This document shows, piece by piece, positions 1-8,269 of a stretch of 20,158 bases of DNA. The notes beneath the pieces are model-generated. The model did no database searches, had not been told where the DNA came from, and saw only the letters and a program-made list of their open reading frames with translations. Origin of the DNA: Bacteroidaceae bacterium (GTDB lineage Bacteria > Bacteroidota > Bacteroidia > Bacteroidales > Bacteroidaceae). The stretch spans positions 1 through 20,158 of the forward strand of contig CAAGLF010000047.1 of the NCBI GenBank assembly GCA_900770705.1, written 5' to 3'. Each line of letters opens with the position of its first letter. The stretch's first letter is position 1. The translations under genes were made by a program, and so were the position numbers.

Positions 1-2
1 AG

Positions 3-113
3 TTCGTCCTCGATGCCTACAAGACAGCCGTAGAGCAGAAATACCGCTTTTTCTCGTTTGGCGATGCAATGTACGTTTCTCCCTCCAACAGAATTTACTC
101 CCGCTATGGCTAA
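3..113 (+). CDS. C-terminal end of a QueA-like protein (partial, 5' end outside window)
   Basis: An open frame enters from the left edge and gives 36 residues before a TAA at 111-113. The segment [10 protein letters not shown] closely matches the typical C-terminus of S-adenosylmethionine:tRNA ribosyltransferase-isomerase (QueA), whose last residues are usually of the form YRF-x-S/T-F/Y-GD-x-M. The complete queA in this window ends with [14 protein letters not shown], so the two are recognisably related. Bacteroidetes often carry a second, longer QueA-family paralogue, and this would be that one. About 13 residues follow the usual family end point, an unusual extension that reads into mutS. 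The stop overlaps the mutS start by 8 bases (ATGGCTAA), suggesting translational coupling. Only the tail is visible, so the assignment is moderate. Confidence 0.6.
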   Translation, partial: FVLDAYKTAVEQKYRFFSFGDAMYVSPSNRIYSRYG

Positions 114-2727
114 AGACGAGTTGACCCCGATGATGAAGCAGTTTCACGACCTGAAGGCGAAGCACCCCGACGCTTTGCTGCTTTTTCGTTGCGGAGATTT
201 CTACGAGACCTACCTCGACGACGCCGTGACGGCCTCGCGGATACTCGGCATTACCCTGACACGCAGGAATAACGGCAAGAACACGCAGCCGGGCGCCGAG
301 ATGGCAGGATTTCCCTACCATGCGCTCGACACGTACCTGCCCAAACTGGTGCGCTCGGGGCACAGAGTGGCCATCTGCGACCAGCTGGAGGATCCCAAGC
401 TCACGAAAAAACTGGTCAAGCGGGGCATTACCGAACTCGTGACGCCCGGAGTGGCGCTTACCGACAATGTGCTCGAAAGCCGAGAGAACAATTTTCTCTC
501 GGCCGTTCACTTCGGAAAAAGCAGCGTGGGCCTGGCCCTGCTGGACATATCGACCGGCGAATTCCTCGTGGCGGAAGGCACGACGGCCTACATCGAAAAA
601 CTCCTCATCAACTTCGCCCCCAAGGAAATACTGCTCGAACGCGGACGGCGCGACCGCTTCGAAAGCCTCTTCGGCACGAAAAGCTTCATCTTCGAGATGG
701 AGGACTGGGCCTTCTCTGAGGAAACGGCGCGCGGAAAGGTGCTCCACCATTTTTCCGTGCAGAACCTCAAGGGTTTCGGCGTCGACCACCTGCAGGCCGC
801 CGTCGTGGCCGCCGGTGCCACCTTGGCTTATCTCGAACTGACGCAGCACACCCACACGGAGCACGTCAGAAAAATCGTCAGAATCGAGGAAGAAAAATAT
901 GTCAGGCTCGACCGCTTCACTATCCAGAACCTCGAACTCGTCCGCGCCCTCGGAGACGGCGGCAAGTCGCTGCTCGACGTGCTCGACCGCACCCTGACGC
1001 CGATGGGAGCCCGTATGCTCCATCGCTGGACGCTCTTCCCACTGCGTTCCGTGCGGGAAATCGCAGAAAGGCAGGACGGAGTGGAATATTTCTTCCGCGA
1101 ACCGGCGTTCAGGACGCTCCTCAACGAAGAACTCTCCAAGATAGGCGATCTGGAGCGCATAGTTTCGAAAGTTTCCTCCCTGCGCGCCAATCCGCGGGAG
1201 CTGCAGCAGCTGCGTGCCTCCCTCGAAAGCGTGGCTTACATCAAGGAAGCCTGCGCTTCGGCCGACCAACCCGCCATTCGCGACTTCGGAATGCGGCTGG
1301 ACACCTGCCAGGAACTGCATAGCCGCATACAACGCACGCTTACCGCCGACCCGCCCGTGCAGACCGCACGCGGAGGCGTGATTGCCGCCGGCGTAGACGA
1401 CACGCTCGACGAGTTGCGAAGCATCTCCTCCTCTGGAAAGGACTATCTGCTGCACATACAGCAACGCGAAAGCGCGGAAACGGAAATTCCCAGCCTGAAA
1501 ATCGGCTACAACAACGTGTTCGGCTATTATATCGAGGTGAGAAACACGTATAAGGACAAGGTGCCGGAAACTTGGGTGCGGCAACAGACGCTGGCCAACG
1601 CCGAACGCTACATCACGCAGGAGCTGAAGGAATATGAAGAGAAGATACTCGGCGCTGAGGAGAAGATACTGGCACTGGAAGCCAAGCTATTTGGAGATTT
1701 GTTGCAGTTCACCTCGGGTTTCATCGCCCTGCTGCAGCGCAACGCCCGCATACTTGCACAATTGGACTGCCTGCATTCGCTGGCCACCGTGGCACGCGAG
1801 CGCAAGTACGTCCGCCCGATTGTAGACGAGGGCCTGGTCATCGATATCCGCGCCGGACGCCATCCGGTCATCGAGACACTGATGCCTATCGGCGAGGAAT
1901 ACGTGGCCAACGACGTGTTGCTCGACCCCGACAGCCAGCAAATCATCATTATCACGGGGCCCAATATGGCGGGCAAGTCGGCACTGCTGCGTCAGACGGC
2001 GCTCATCACGTTGCTGGCGCAGATGGGCTCGTTTGTGCCGGCAGAAAGCGCACACATCGGCCTGGTCGACAAGATTTTCACCCGCGTAGGCGCCAGCGAC
2101 AACATCTCCGTGGGCGAAAGTACCTTTATGGTGGAAATGAGCGAGGCGGCCAACATTATGAACAACCTGACCGGACGCAGTCTCGTGCTCTTCGACGAAC
2201 TGGGCCGCGGCACCAGCACGTACGACGGCATATCAATCGCGTGGGCCATCGTGGAAAGCATTCACGAGGCGCCGTCGGGAAAGCCCAAGACACTCTTCGC
2301 CACGCATTACCACGAGCTGAACGAAATGGAAAAGCTCTTTCCGCGCGTCAAGAACTACAATGTAAGCGTCAAGGAGGTGGAAAACCGCATTGTCTTCCTC
2401 CGAAAACTTGCCCGTGGCGGCTCCGAACATTCTTTCGGCATTCACGTGGCGCGACTGGCGGGCATGCCTATCAGTGTCGTGAAGAGAGCGGAGGTTATCC
2501 TGAAGCAACTCGAGGCGGCCAATGAGAAAGACGGGCGTACGATGGCATTGCCGAGCGATCAGGACGGCGCTGCCGATTCGGGCGTGCAGCTTAGCTTCTT
2601 CCAGCTCGACGATCCGGTGCTCCAGCAGATACGCGACGAAATCCTGCACCTCGACGTAGACCATCTTACGCCGGTAGATGCACTCAACAAGCTCAATGAA
2701 ATCAAGAAGATAGTGGGCGGTAAGTAA
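106..2727 (+). CDS. mutS: DNA mismatch repair protein MutS
   Basis: MutS binds mismatches and small loops as a dimer and, with MutL, starts post-replicative mismatch repair. Every landmark is present in this 873-residue product, a normal family length. The mismatch-wedge motif GDFYE has Phe32 and Glu34. The Walker A loop GPNMAGKS is at about 618-625. Walker B is [12 protein letters not shown], with Asp697-Glu698, followed by FATHYHEL. The C-terminal part has the usual dimerisation region and a final helical tail. I chose the ATG at 106 because it overlaps the upstream stop in a coupled ATGGCTAA and leaves the standard MutS beginning. In-frame TTG (58) and ATG (64) would add 16 or 14 residues unlike the family. 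Its 3' end faces nrdG, with a hairpin between. No disruption is visible, so the gene should be functional. Confidence 0.97.
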   Translation: MAKDELTPMMKQFHDLKAKHPDALLLFRCGDFYETYLDDAVTASRILGITLTRRNNGKNTQPGAEMAGFPYHALDTYLPKLVRSGHRVAICDQLEDPKLTKKLVKRGITELVTPGVALTDNVLESRENNFLSAVHFGKSSVGLALLDISTGEFLVAEGTTAYIEKLLINFAPKEILLERGRRDRFESLFGTKSFIFEMEDWAFSEETARGKVLHHFSVQNLKGFGVDHLQAAVVAAGATLAYLELTQHTHTEHVRKIVRIEEEKYVRLDRFTIQNLELVRALGDGGKSLLDVLDRTLTPMGARMLHRWTLFPLRSVREIAERQDGVEYFFREPAFRTLLNEELSKIGDLERIVSKVSSLRANPRELQQLRASLESVAYIKEACASADQPAIRDFGMRLDTCQELHSRIQRTLTADPPVQTARGGVIAAGVDDTLDELRSISSSGKDYLLHIQQRESAETEIPSLKIGYNNVFGYYIEVRNTYKDKVPETWVRQQTLANAERYITQELKEYEEKILGAEEKILALEAKLFGDLLQFTSGFIALLQRNARILAQLDCLHSLATVARERKYVRPIVDEGLVIDIRAGRHPVIETLMPIGEEYVANDVLLDPDSQQIIIITGPNMAGKSALLRQTALITLLAQMGSFVPAESAHIGLVDKIFTRVGASDNISVGESTFMVEMSEAANIMNNLTGRSLVLFDELGRGTSTYDGISIAWAIVESIHEAPSGKPKTLFATHYHELNEMEKLFPRVKNYNVSVKEVENRIVFLRKLARGGSEHSFGIHVARLAGMPISVVKRAEVILKQLEAANEKDGRTMALPSDQDGAADSGVQLSFFQLDDPVLQQIRDEILHLDVDHLTPVDALNKLNEIKKIVGGK

Positions 2728-2767
2728 ATGGCTCCGCCTGACGCGCGGAAAAAGTTCGGACATAGGA

Positions 2768-2832
2768 AAAACTTTCGGGCCGGAAGAAAAAATTACCTCG
2801 GAGATAATTTTTTCTTCCGGCCCGAAAGTTTT
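2768..2832. terminator. Long perfect hairpin between convergent mutS and nrdG (likely bidirectional terminator; repeat copy 1)
   Basis: Two perfect 28-base arms (2768-2795 and 2805-2832) flank the 9-base loop CCTCGGAGA. The outer part of each arm holds a GC-rich block (TTCGGGCCGGAAG) and the inner part a run of A facing a run of T. It lies midway between the ends of two convergent genes, as expected for a bidirectional terminator. The T-run sits inside the stem rather than after it, so it is not a textbook Rho-independent terminator. The word CGGACATAGGAAAAA immediately upstream (2757-2771) recurs exactly at 12870-12884. The same loop and inner stem recur at 16787-16833. Confidence 0.75.
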
Positions 2833-2856
2833 GCGTAGGAACGGGAGCGTGACTTC

Positions 2857-3321
2857 TCAGCGCCAGAAACGCGGCGTTATGTCCGTGCGGCTGCCGTCGG
2901 CGGCGTAGCGGAAGAGGCGTTGGTTGGTCGTCCGTTCCTTCAGCGGCCCCAGGCTGGCCACGTAGCCGCCCAACTTGACATAGTCGAAGGCTGTGGCGTC
3001 GAACTCCTGAGGCAACTCGCTGCGCCCGGAGTACCAGCCCGTGCGCAACTGCGGATATTCCGCTTTCACCCGTGCCAGCAGGCGCACCACGGAGGCTGGG
3101 TCGTTGTCGCCCCCCATCAGGCCGACACACGTGATGTCGCCGTTGTAGTTCCGGATGAGCTCCAACAGCCGCCTCTCACTGAGTTCCTCGCCCGTATCCC
3201 GCTGCAGGTAGGCACTGTGGCAGCCGGGGCAATGATTGGGGCAGCAGGTCAGATTGACGGCCAGCGTCACCTCGTCGGGAAACTCCTGAAATACGATGTC
3301 GTAGCCGGCGTACTTCAGCAT
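2857..3321 (-). CDS. nrdG: Anaerobic ribonucleotide reductase activating protein NrdG
   Basis: NrdG is a radical SAM enzyme that uses a [4Fe-4S] cluster and S-adenosylmethionine to generate the glycyl radical on NrdD, enabling deoxyribonucleotide synthesis without oxygen. The 154-residue product has the normal size. Its cluster-binding motif is C-x3-C-x2-C at Cys27, Cys31 and Cys34 (CPNHCPGC), followed by a Gly-rich SAM-binding stretch (CVGLMGGDNDP). The start is the ATG at 3321-3319, which overlaps the nrdD stop in ATGCTGA. This gives the expected MLKYAGYDIVFQEFPDE beginning. The open frame continues upstream, but only as an out-of-frame shadow of nrdD. It is surely co-transcribed and translationally coupled with nrdD. 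Confidence 0.96.
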   Translation of the reverse strand: MLKYAGYDIVFQEFPDEVTLAVNLTCCPNHCPGCHSAYLQRDTGEELSERRLLELIRNYNGDITCVGLMGGDNDPASVVRLLARVKAEYPQLRTGWYSGRSELPQEFDATAFDYVKLGGYVASLGPLKERTTNQRLFRYAADGSRTDITPRFWR

Positions 3322-5444
3322 TTTTCGGCCACGGTTTGCTTCTCTCCGGCGTAGCGCAGGTTTCCGTAGTAGCGGCGGCCGGCCTCGCGCTGGCGGTCGA
3401 GGGAGAAATTGGATACGCGCTTCAGATAACCTATGACGCGGGTCAGGTAGTCGACTTCCCGACTTTTGCACTCCGGACACTCCTTGAGGTAGCGCTTGTC
3501 GATGTGTCCGCAATGCTTGCAGAGCGTATTCGGAATGTTGAAGGTGAAGTAGTTGCACCCTTCGCGGGCTGCCACGCGCAGAAGCTGGCGATACTGCTTC
3601 TGGGAAAGGTGTTCGTCGAGATTCATATGGAGCGCCGAACCACCCGTGAGGTGCTCAATGTATTTACGGCCGTGCAGGCGGAACTTCTCAATGACATCCG
3701 TGTTCGTATCCTCGACCACGTAGAAATAACTGTTGTAGCAGTCGCGCGGCACGTAGTAGCCGTCCTCCCTGTCCCAGCGGGCGTGCTTCACACCGACGTT
3801 CTCGGCCGGAATCATTTCGCAGTTGAAGAGCGTATCTTTGGTGCGGTACTGCTTGTTGTACCGCTCGATGAGTCCCAGTACGCCCTGCACGAACGAAGCG
3901 TATTCCTCGTTGTCCGAGATGGTGATGCCGAGGCTCTCGGCGGCCTCCACCATACCGTTTACGCCGATGGTGAGATACTGGCGGCCGAGGTTGATGTAAC
4001 CGGCGTCGAACAAGGGAAGCAAACCTTTGCTGAGAAAATCCTTCAGGTTCTCGTTGTACGCAAGTTGCACCTTGTGCGTCAGGTCTATCACCTCCTCCAG
4101 AAAATCCAGATAGTCGCGCCCCTCGCGGGTGGCCTGCTGAATGCAGCGGTTCAGGTTGATAGTAAGTACGGACTTCGAGCCAGTGGAAACGCCGCCGGCA
4201 CCCAGCGTGTAGCTGAAGCCATTGTCTTGGATTTCATTCCGCAAGCGGCAGCACGAAGCCAGCGAGTCGGCGTTGTCCGACATATATGTGAAGAAGGAGT
4301 GGCCTGCCGCGTACATCTCTGCCGTCAGATCGCCGTACTCTTCGTCCAGTACGTCGCCGTCCTTGGTGAGCAAGGCCATCGTCTCGACCGGGAAGGTAAG
4401 CACAGTCTTGCATCTCTCGGCATTAAACCAGCGCATAAAGCGCTTCTGGAGCCAAGAGAGTGCCTCCCAGTGGGGCTGCGAGCCATCGGGGAAGTAGAAA
4501 TTTCCAAAGATACTGTCGAAGTAGTTGTGGTCGTAGTAGGAGATGTTCCAGAAGACGCTCTGGAAATTCCGGGCGCCCGTGGGCTGGTTGATACTGTAGA
4601 CGATTTGTTCGAAGCAGTCCGTGATAACTTTGTCTATCGTGCGTTTACGCAGCGAAAGGTCGGCCTGTTCATCGGCTCTGAGGTAGTAATCTTCGCCGTA
4701 CTCCTTCTCCAGGAAGTGGCTCATATACATCAGGAACTCGGGGGTGGCGCATGCGCCCGACAACATGCTCGAGACGATGAAGACCATATTTACAAAGCCG
4801 CCGCAGAACGACTTCAGATTCGACGGAGCCGTAGAATTTCCGCCGATGCTGCGTGTCCCGCCCAAGAGCCACGGGTACATCGTGATCGAGGCGCAATAGT
4901 TGGCGAGGCAGGTCTCGTCGTTCTTGTAGATATAGTGGTTCTTCAGGAGATAGATGTAGCGGTCGGCCGTGTTCTTGCCGTACATTTTCTTGATACGGTC
5001 GCAGAGAAGCCGCCGGTTGAGGCGGATAAATCCCTGTTTCGGCAATTCAGAGATGAGTGTGGCAATGTTTTTGTTTTCTACATTGGCATTGGCGTCGTAC
5101 TTGGAGCCGGTGGCGGGATTTACGCTGTCGCAGTAGTCCATCAGGAAGCGCAGCTTGTCGGCCGTTTCGCGGTCGTCGGAGTGTTTTTTGCGGTAAAGCA
5201 TAAAGGCTTTCGCCACTTTGAAGTGGCGCTGCGACATCAGGGCCACCTCCACCTGATTCTGGATGTCCTCCACGCTCATTCCGTTGCAGAAGTGCAATTG
5301 TTGCATAATCTGGTTGAGCACTTCGGCGTCGGGGGCGGCTCCGACGGCGGCGAAAGCCTTCAGAATGGCCGTTTTTATCTTTTCCAGTGAAAAGTTCTCC
5401 ACGCTTCCGTCGCGCTTGGTGATTTTGAAATCGTCGTAAGACAT
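3315..5444 (-). CDS. nrdD: Anaerobic (class III) ribonucleoside-triphosphate reductase NrdD
   Basis: This is the catalytic subunit that reduces ribonucleoside triphosphates to deoxy forms under anoxia. The 709-residue protein has, in order: an N-terminal ATP-cone (about residues 5-95, starting KITKRDGSVENFSLEKI); the ten-stranded barrel with candidate active-site cysteines (Cys179/Cys184 in the TCLANYC region, and Cys398/399 in SCCRLRNE); a zinc site of four cysteines (642, 645, 656, 659 in CKHC and CPEC); and the glycyl-radical loop RVIGY with Gly672 near the C-terminus. It is followed by overlapping nrdG. A strong antisense reading frame across it is a codon-bias shadow. A predicted promoter lies about 400 bases upstream, leaving a long leader. 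Function is certain; regulation is inferred. Confidence 0.97.
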   Translation of the reverse strand: MSYDDFKITKRDGSVENFSLEKIKTAILKAFAAVGAAPDAEVLNQIMQQLHFCNGMSVEDIQNQVEVALMSQRHFKVAKAFMLYRKKHSDDRETADKLRFLMDYCDSVNPATGSKYDANANVENKNIATLISELPKQGFIRLNRRLLCDRIKKMYGKNTADRYIYLLKNHYIYKNDETCLANYCASITMYPWLLGGTRSIGGNSTAPSNLKSFCGGFVNMVFIVSSMLSGACATPEFLMYMSHFLEKEYGEDYYLRADEQADLSLRKRTIDKVITDCFEQIVYSINQPTGARNFQSVFWNISYYDHNYFDSIFGNFYFPDGSQPHWEALSWLQKRFMRWFNAERCKTVLTFPVETMALLTKDGDVLDEEYGDLTAEMYAAGHSFFTYMSDNADSLASCCRLRNEIQDNGFSYTLGAGGVSTGSKSVLTINLNRCIQQATREGRDYLDFLEEVIDLTHKVQLAYNENLKDFLSKGLLPLFDAGYINLGRQYLTIGVNGMVEAAESLGITISDNEEYASFVQGVLGLIERYNKQYRTKDTLFNCEMIPAENVGVKHARWDREDGYYVPRDCYNSYFYVVEDTNTDVIEKFRLHGRKYIEHLTGGSALHMNLDEHLSQKQYRQLLRVAAREGCNYFTFNIPNTLCKHCGHIDKRYLKECPECKSREVDYLTRVIGYLKRVSNFSLDRQREAGRRYYGNLRYAGEKQTVAEKC

Positions 5445-5850
5445 AGGGCACTATGGTTTTCTTGTTATGTATTTCGATGGATTATCAGATGGGTTTTTCC
5501 GGGGCCGAATCTGGCCGACGGATGGGGCTTCTCCATCCTCCGGCCGGCCTTGAAGTGGACGGAAATGGAAAACTTTTTGATTTTTCAAGTGGAAAAAGTT
5601 GTCCTAAAAGTGGAACTCCTGTCACTTGCAGGCTTCTTTCGCGCGACTTGTGCCGAGGGCGGATACCGTAGGGAGTATGCAGCTGAATTTCCGGCTTGCA
5701 CAAGGCTGATTTCTTTCCCCTGTTTTAATATATTAATAGGCTGTAATTCATCCGATTAGACAAAAAAATTGCGCTTCTGCTGCAGTTACTTTTGCCAGCT
5801 TCTGCGTTGGCTTCTCCTGTCGGGCTGCGGGGGATATGGAAACCTTATCT
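5445..5850 (-). promoter_or_regulatory. Long, structured 5' leader of nrdDG (candidate regulatory RNA)
   Basis: This gene-free stretch of roughly 400 bases lies between the predicted promoter and the nrdD start. It has several inverted repeats. CTTGTGC/GCACAAG encloses about 45 bases with a nested ATAC/GTAT stem (around 5645-5705). CCTG/CAGG flanks a short loop near 5618-5632. AACTTTTT/AAAAAGTT is at 5571-5600. GGATGG/CCATCC is at about 5520-5539. Short reading frames exist but show no convincing start or protein features. Known riboswitch consensus elements (cobalamin, SAM, TPP, FMN) were looked for by eye and none fits. Structure is suggested by the repeats; a regulatory role is inference. 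Confidence 0.35.
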
Positions 5851-5855
5851 GCGTG

Positions 5856-5886
5856 CAAATTTACGGCAAGAAAATTAATTTGTAAA
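5856..5886 (-). promoter_or_regulatory. nrdD: Predicted Bacteroidetes-type promoter for nrdDG
   Basis: Read on the minus strand, TAAATTTG (5863-5856) matches the Bacteroidetes -7 consensus TAnnTTTG exactly. A TTTA resembling the -33 TTTG lies 19 bases upstream (5886-5883), within the usual spacing. Transcription would start near 5850 and run through the long leader into nrdD. The intervening AT-rich DNA supports the call. Confidence 0.55.
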
Positions 5887-6086
5887 GAATTAAAGAAGGA
5901 TTTTTTTGAGAAACTTTTTTCTAAAAACACGTTTCCAAGTTTTCCCGTGGCTGGTGGAAAATCGTAAGTGGTTGACTGGCACAAGGATGATGGAGGAAGG
6001 GTGAATTTTTGGTGTAGACGGAATGCTTTCCGCGCCGGCTGGCCGGCGTTGGGGCGTACCCGAACTACGGCCTGCGTACAAAGGCG

Positions 6087-6164
6087 AAACTTCCTCGGCA
6101 GAAATTTAAATTTCTGCGGCACAAATTAAAATTTCTGCCGAGATAATTTTTCTTTTCGCCGAGG
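6087..6164. repeat. Intergenic palindromic repeat (copy 2)
   Basis: This compact palindromic element lies in the divergent nrdD/lipoprotein spacer. It contains a perfect 20-base palindrome at 6098-6117 (GCAGAAATTT and its complement). CTCGGCAGAAATTT (6094-6107) is inverted at 6129-6142, and an outer CCTCGGC/GCCGAGG pair sits at 6093-6099 and 6158-6164. AAACTTCCTCGG (6087-6098) recurs at 9804-9815. GATAATTTTTCTTT resembles the right arm of the hairpin at 16787-16833. No reading frame is involved. Apart from this element and the promoters, I see nothing in 5887-6284 except AT-rich tracts and a small CGCGC/GCGCG stem at 6190-6203. Confidence 0.6.
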
Positions 6165-6284
6165 TTGTAAAGCGCAGCCCGGGATTTCTCGCGCGTGAGC
6201 GCGTATTATATGTAATGGAGTGGTACCGGAGAAAAATGCTGAAAGGGTAAAAAAATTTCATTCCCTTTAAGATTTTTACTACAA

Positions 6285-6318
6285 TGTGTCCTAAATATCT
6301 GAAGTTTTAATATCTTTG
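6285..6318 (+). promoter_or_regulatory. Predicted Bacteroidetes-type promoter for the lipoprotein/DUF5723 operon
   Basis: TATCTTTG at 6311-6318 matches the -7 consensus TAnnTTTG exactly. TGTG at 6285-6288, 22 bases upstream, is an acceptable -33 TTTG-like element. The predicted start, near 6325, leaves a leader of about 85 bases before the ATG at 6409. Confidence 0.55.
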
Positions 6319-6408
6319 CCGCTGAGACCGCAGTTTTTTTAACTTCCACGGCGGTTGAGAGACCTATCGCTGAATCTATTCATTATAAATAATACACTTT
6401 TCAAACCT

Positions 6409-8217
6409 ATGATTACACATCGGATAAAAAACAATGTGGGCGGTGGCGTATTGCTGCTTGCCTCCGCGCTTTTGCTGGCCGGTTGTGTCGACGACAAGTA
6501 CGACTTGAACAACGACATCGACCTCACGATGCAGCTTGGTACCTCCGGTCTGCAGTTGAACCTCGGAAATACCGAGCCTATCTATATGAACGATATGCTT
6601 GAGGTGAAGGACGACAACGACTTGCAGACAGACGCCAGCGGACTGTACTACCTCGTCGAAAGCGGGGCCACCAACATCAACTTTAATATCGACCCCGTGC
6701 GTGTCAGCGTGGACGAAGCCTTGCTGAAGACGCAGATCGACGCCGTTTCCTTCGACGACGTTATACGTGAGAGCGGCTTGAGCGGTGTCACCTCGGTGCC
6801 CGTCTCCAGAAGTTTCTCGATAACGGCTTCTGGCGTGGAGGCCGACGACAACTTCAAGGTCAACGTAGACGATATCCCCGCCGACGTGAAGAGCATCAAG
6901 TACATTACGCCACAAGACGGCCGCTTCCACCTCGTTCTCAAGGTGAACCAGTCGCCTAACTGTAACTTTGAACTTCAAAAGATTGAGAATGTGGAGATTA
7001 ACTTCCCCAAATTCGTGGATTGTGCCGCAGCCGTCGACGGTGTCTACCGGCCTGCGACAGCCGGTCTCAAAGGTAGGGTCATCGACCTCGGCGTTATCAA
7101 TCTCTCTCGCGTAGCTTTTGACCACAGAGACGAATTTGGCCTTTCCGCCGAAGACCTCAGGGACGGCATCTCCGAAACTATTTCGATGTCCGGCGACTTC
7201 ACATTTGGCGCAGCCGGCGACTTTACGATGACTTCCGGCGACAAGGCCACCGTCGAACTGTCCATCACCGTCGTGGGTGCCCAAAACGGAAAAATCTCCC
7301 TCGACACCGTGGAAGGTGTCTACGATCCCGTCATCAATCCCGAGGTTTCTCCGATTGAAATCGCCCAGAATCTTCCTGATTTCCTGCAGGACGAAGATGT
7401 TGTCGTCAAGGTAGCCAATCCTACCATCAAGTTCGTCACCCGGATGAACGAAGTACCCGCTCCCATCAACTTCAAGGGCGTGCTTTCCTCCGTTGTGGAC
7501 GGACAGACCACGCAGAGCGTTGCCATTCCCAGCTCCGGCACAGCACAACTCTCGGCCAGTCAGGAAAGTACCATCTACTTCTATCAGAAGGAGAGTGGCC
7601 CCTATGATCCCGAGGGCGTGGCGGAAGGGGCCGACCTGTACCGCGTAGACAACATTTCCTCCCTTATCGAGCGTCTGCCCGACCAGATAACGGTGGATTT
7701 AAAGGACAAAAAAGTGACTATGGCGCAGCAGCTGGCCAAGTTGCGGCTCGGAAGCCGATACGAAGGCCACGTTGATTACGACGTGCTGATACCTTTTGAG
7801 TTCGAACAGGGCCTGCGTATCGTCTACAACGACAGTGTGGACGACTTGGCCAAGGATTTGGAAGACTACGACGCCGACAGTGCCCGCGTCAGCGCCACTA
7901 TCGTCAACACCGTGCCCTTGAAGCTCAAGGCCAGCCTGCTTCCGTACGACATCTATGGCAACAGTCTCTCTGACGACATCGTGGTGGATTCCATCGAGGT
8001 ACCTGCGGGCAACTCCGAGGGCGTTTCGGCCGACATTAGCCTTGACATACGTATCAAGAACAAGGCTTTGCACAAGTTGGACAAGATAATTTTCCGCATT
8101 CAGGCCGATGCCGACGGCTCCGACGCCCTGACGAGCCAGCAATACATATTGGTGAAAGATATGCGGCTGAAGTTGCTTTCGCCTATCATCGCAGATTTTA
8201 ACGACGATGACGACTGA
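6409..8217 (+). CDS. Large predicted lipoprotein of unknown function, paired with a DUF5723 protein
   Basis: The 602-residue product begins with a lipoprotein signal peptide: a basic start, a hydrophobic stretch and the lipobox LLAGC with Cys26. The residues after the cysteine (VDDKYD) are acidic, which in Bacteroidetes often marks lipoproteins sent to the cell surface. The rest is rich in short hydrophobic-alternating strands and Asp/Val/Thr/Ser, suggesting beta-sandwich repeats, and it ends in an acidic DDDD tail. I recognise no catalytic motif. The start at 6409 is preferred over an in-frame alternative at 6355 because it puts the signal peptide at the N-terminus. The next gene, 52 bases downstream, encodes a DUF5723 outer-membrane-like protein. 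Co-location suggests that the two act together at the outer membrane, which is inference. Confidence 0.8.
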   Translation: MITHRIKNNVGGGVLLLASALLLAGCVDDKYDLNNDIDLTMQLGTSGLQLNLGNTEPIYMNDMLEVKDDNDLQTDASGLYYLVESGATNINFNIDPVRVSVDEALLKTQIDAVSFDDVIRESGLSGVTSVPVSRSFSITASGVEADDNFKVNVDDIPADVKSIKYITPQDGRFHLVLKVNQSPNCNFELQKIENVEINFPKFVDCAAAVDGVYRPATAGLKGRVIDLGVINLSRVAFDHRDEFGLSAEDLRDGISETISMSGDFTFGAAGDFTMTSGDKATVELSITVVGAQNGKISLDTVEGVYDPVINPEVSPIEIAQNLPDFLQDEDVVVKVANPTIKFVTRMNEVPAPINFKGVLSSVVDGQTTQSVAIPSSGTAQLSASQESTIYFYQKESGPYDPEGVAEGADLYRVDNISSLIERLPDQITVDLKDKKVTMAQQLAKLRLGSRYEGHVDYDVLIPFEFEQGLRIVYNDSVDDLAKDLEDYDADSARVSATIVNTVPLKLKASLLPYDIYGNSLSDDIVVDSIEVPAGNSEGVSADISLDIRIKNKALHKLDKIIFRIQADADGSDALTSQQYILVKDMRLKLLSPIIADFNDDDD

Positions 8218-8269
8218 AAGAAAACCTGAATCCCCAATCCGCTAACGCACAACCAATAAAATCAGCAAT

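Noticed and set aside
3336..5390. A 684-codon open frame on the plus strand opposite nrdD
   Set aside because: It is exactly antisense to a certain gene, has a biased Val/Ala-rich composition typical of a codon-bias shadow, and shows no domain or signal.
5485..5720. Cobalamin-riboswitch-like words in the nrdD leader (AACAGGGGAA, AGCTG, ACGGTA)
   Set aside because: The order is only loosely similar, and the key GCCACTG and GGAGACC-type elements are missing, so a cobalamin riboswitch is not supported.
5748..6122. A 124-codon minus-strand frame in the divergent spacer
   Set aside because: It runs through the predicted nrdD promoter and palindromic repeat and has no protein-like features or good start.
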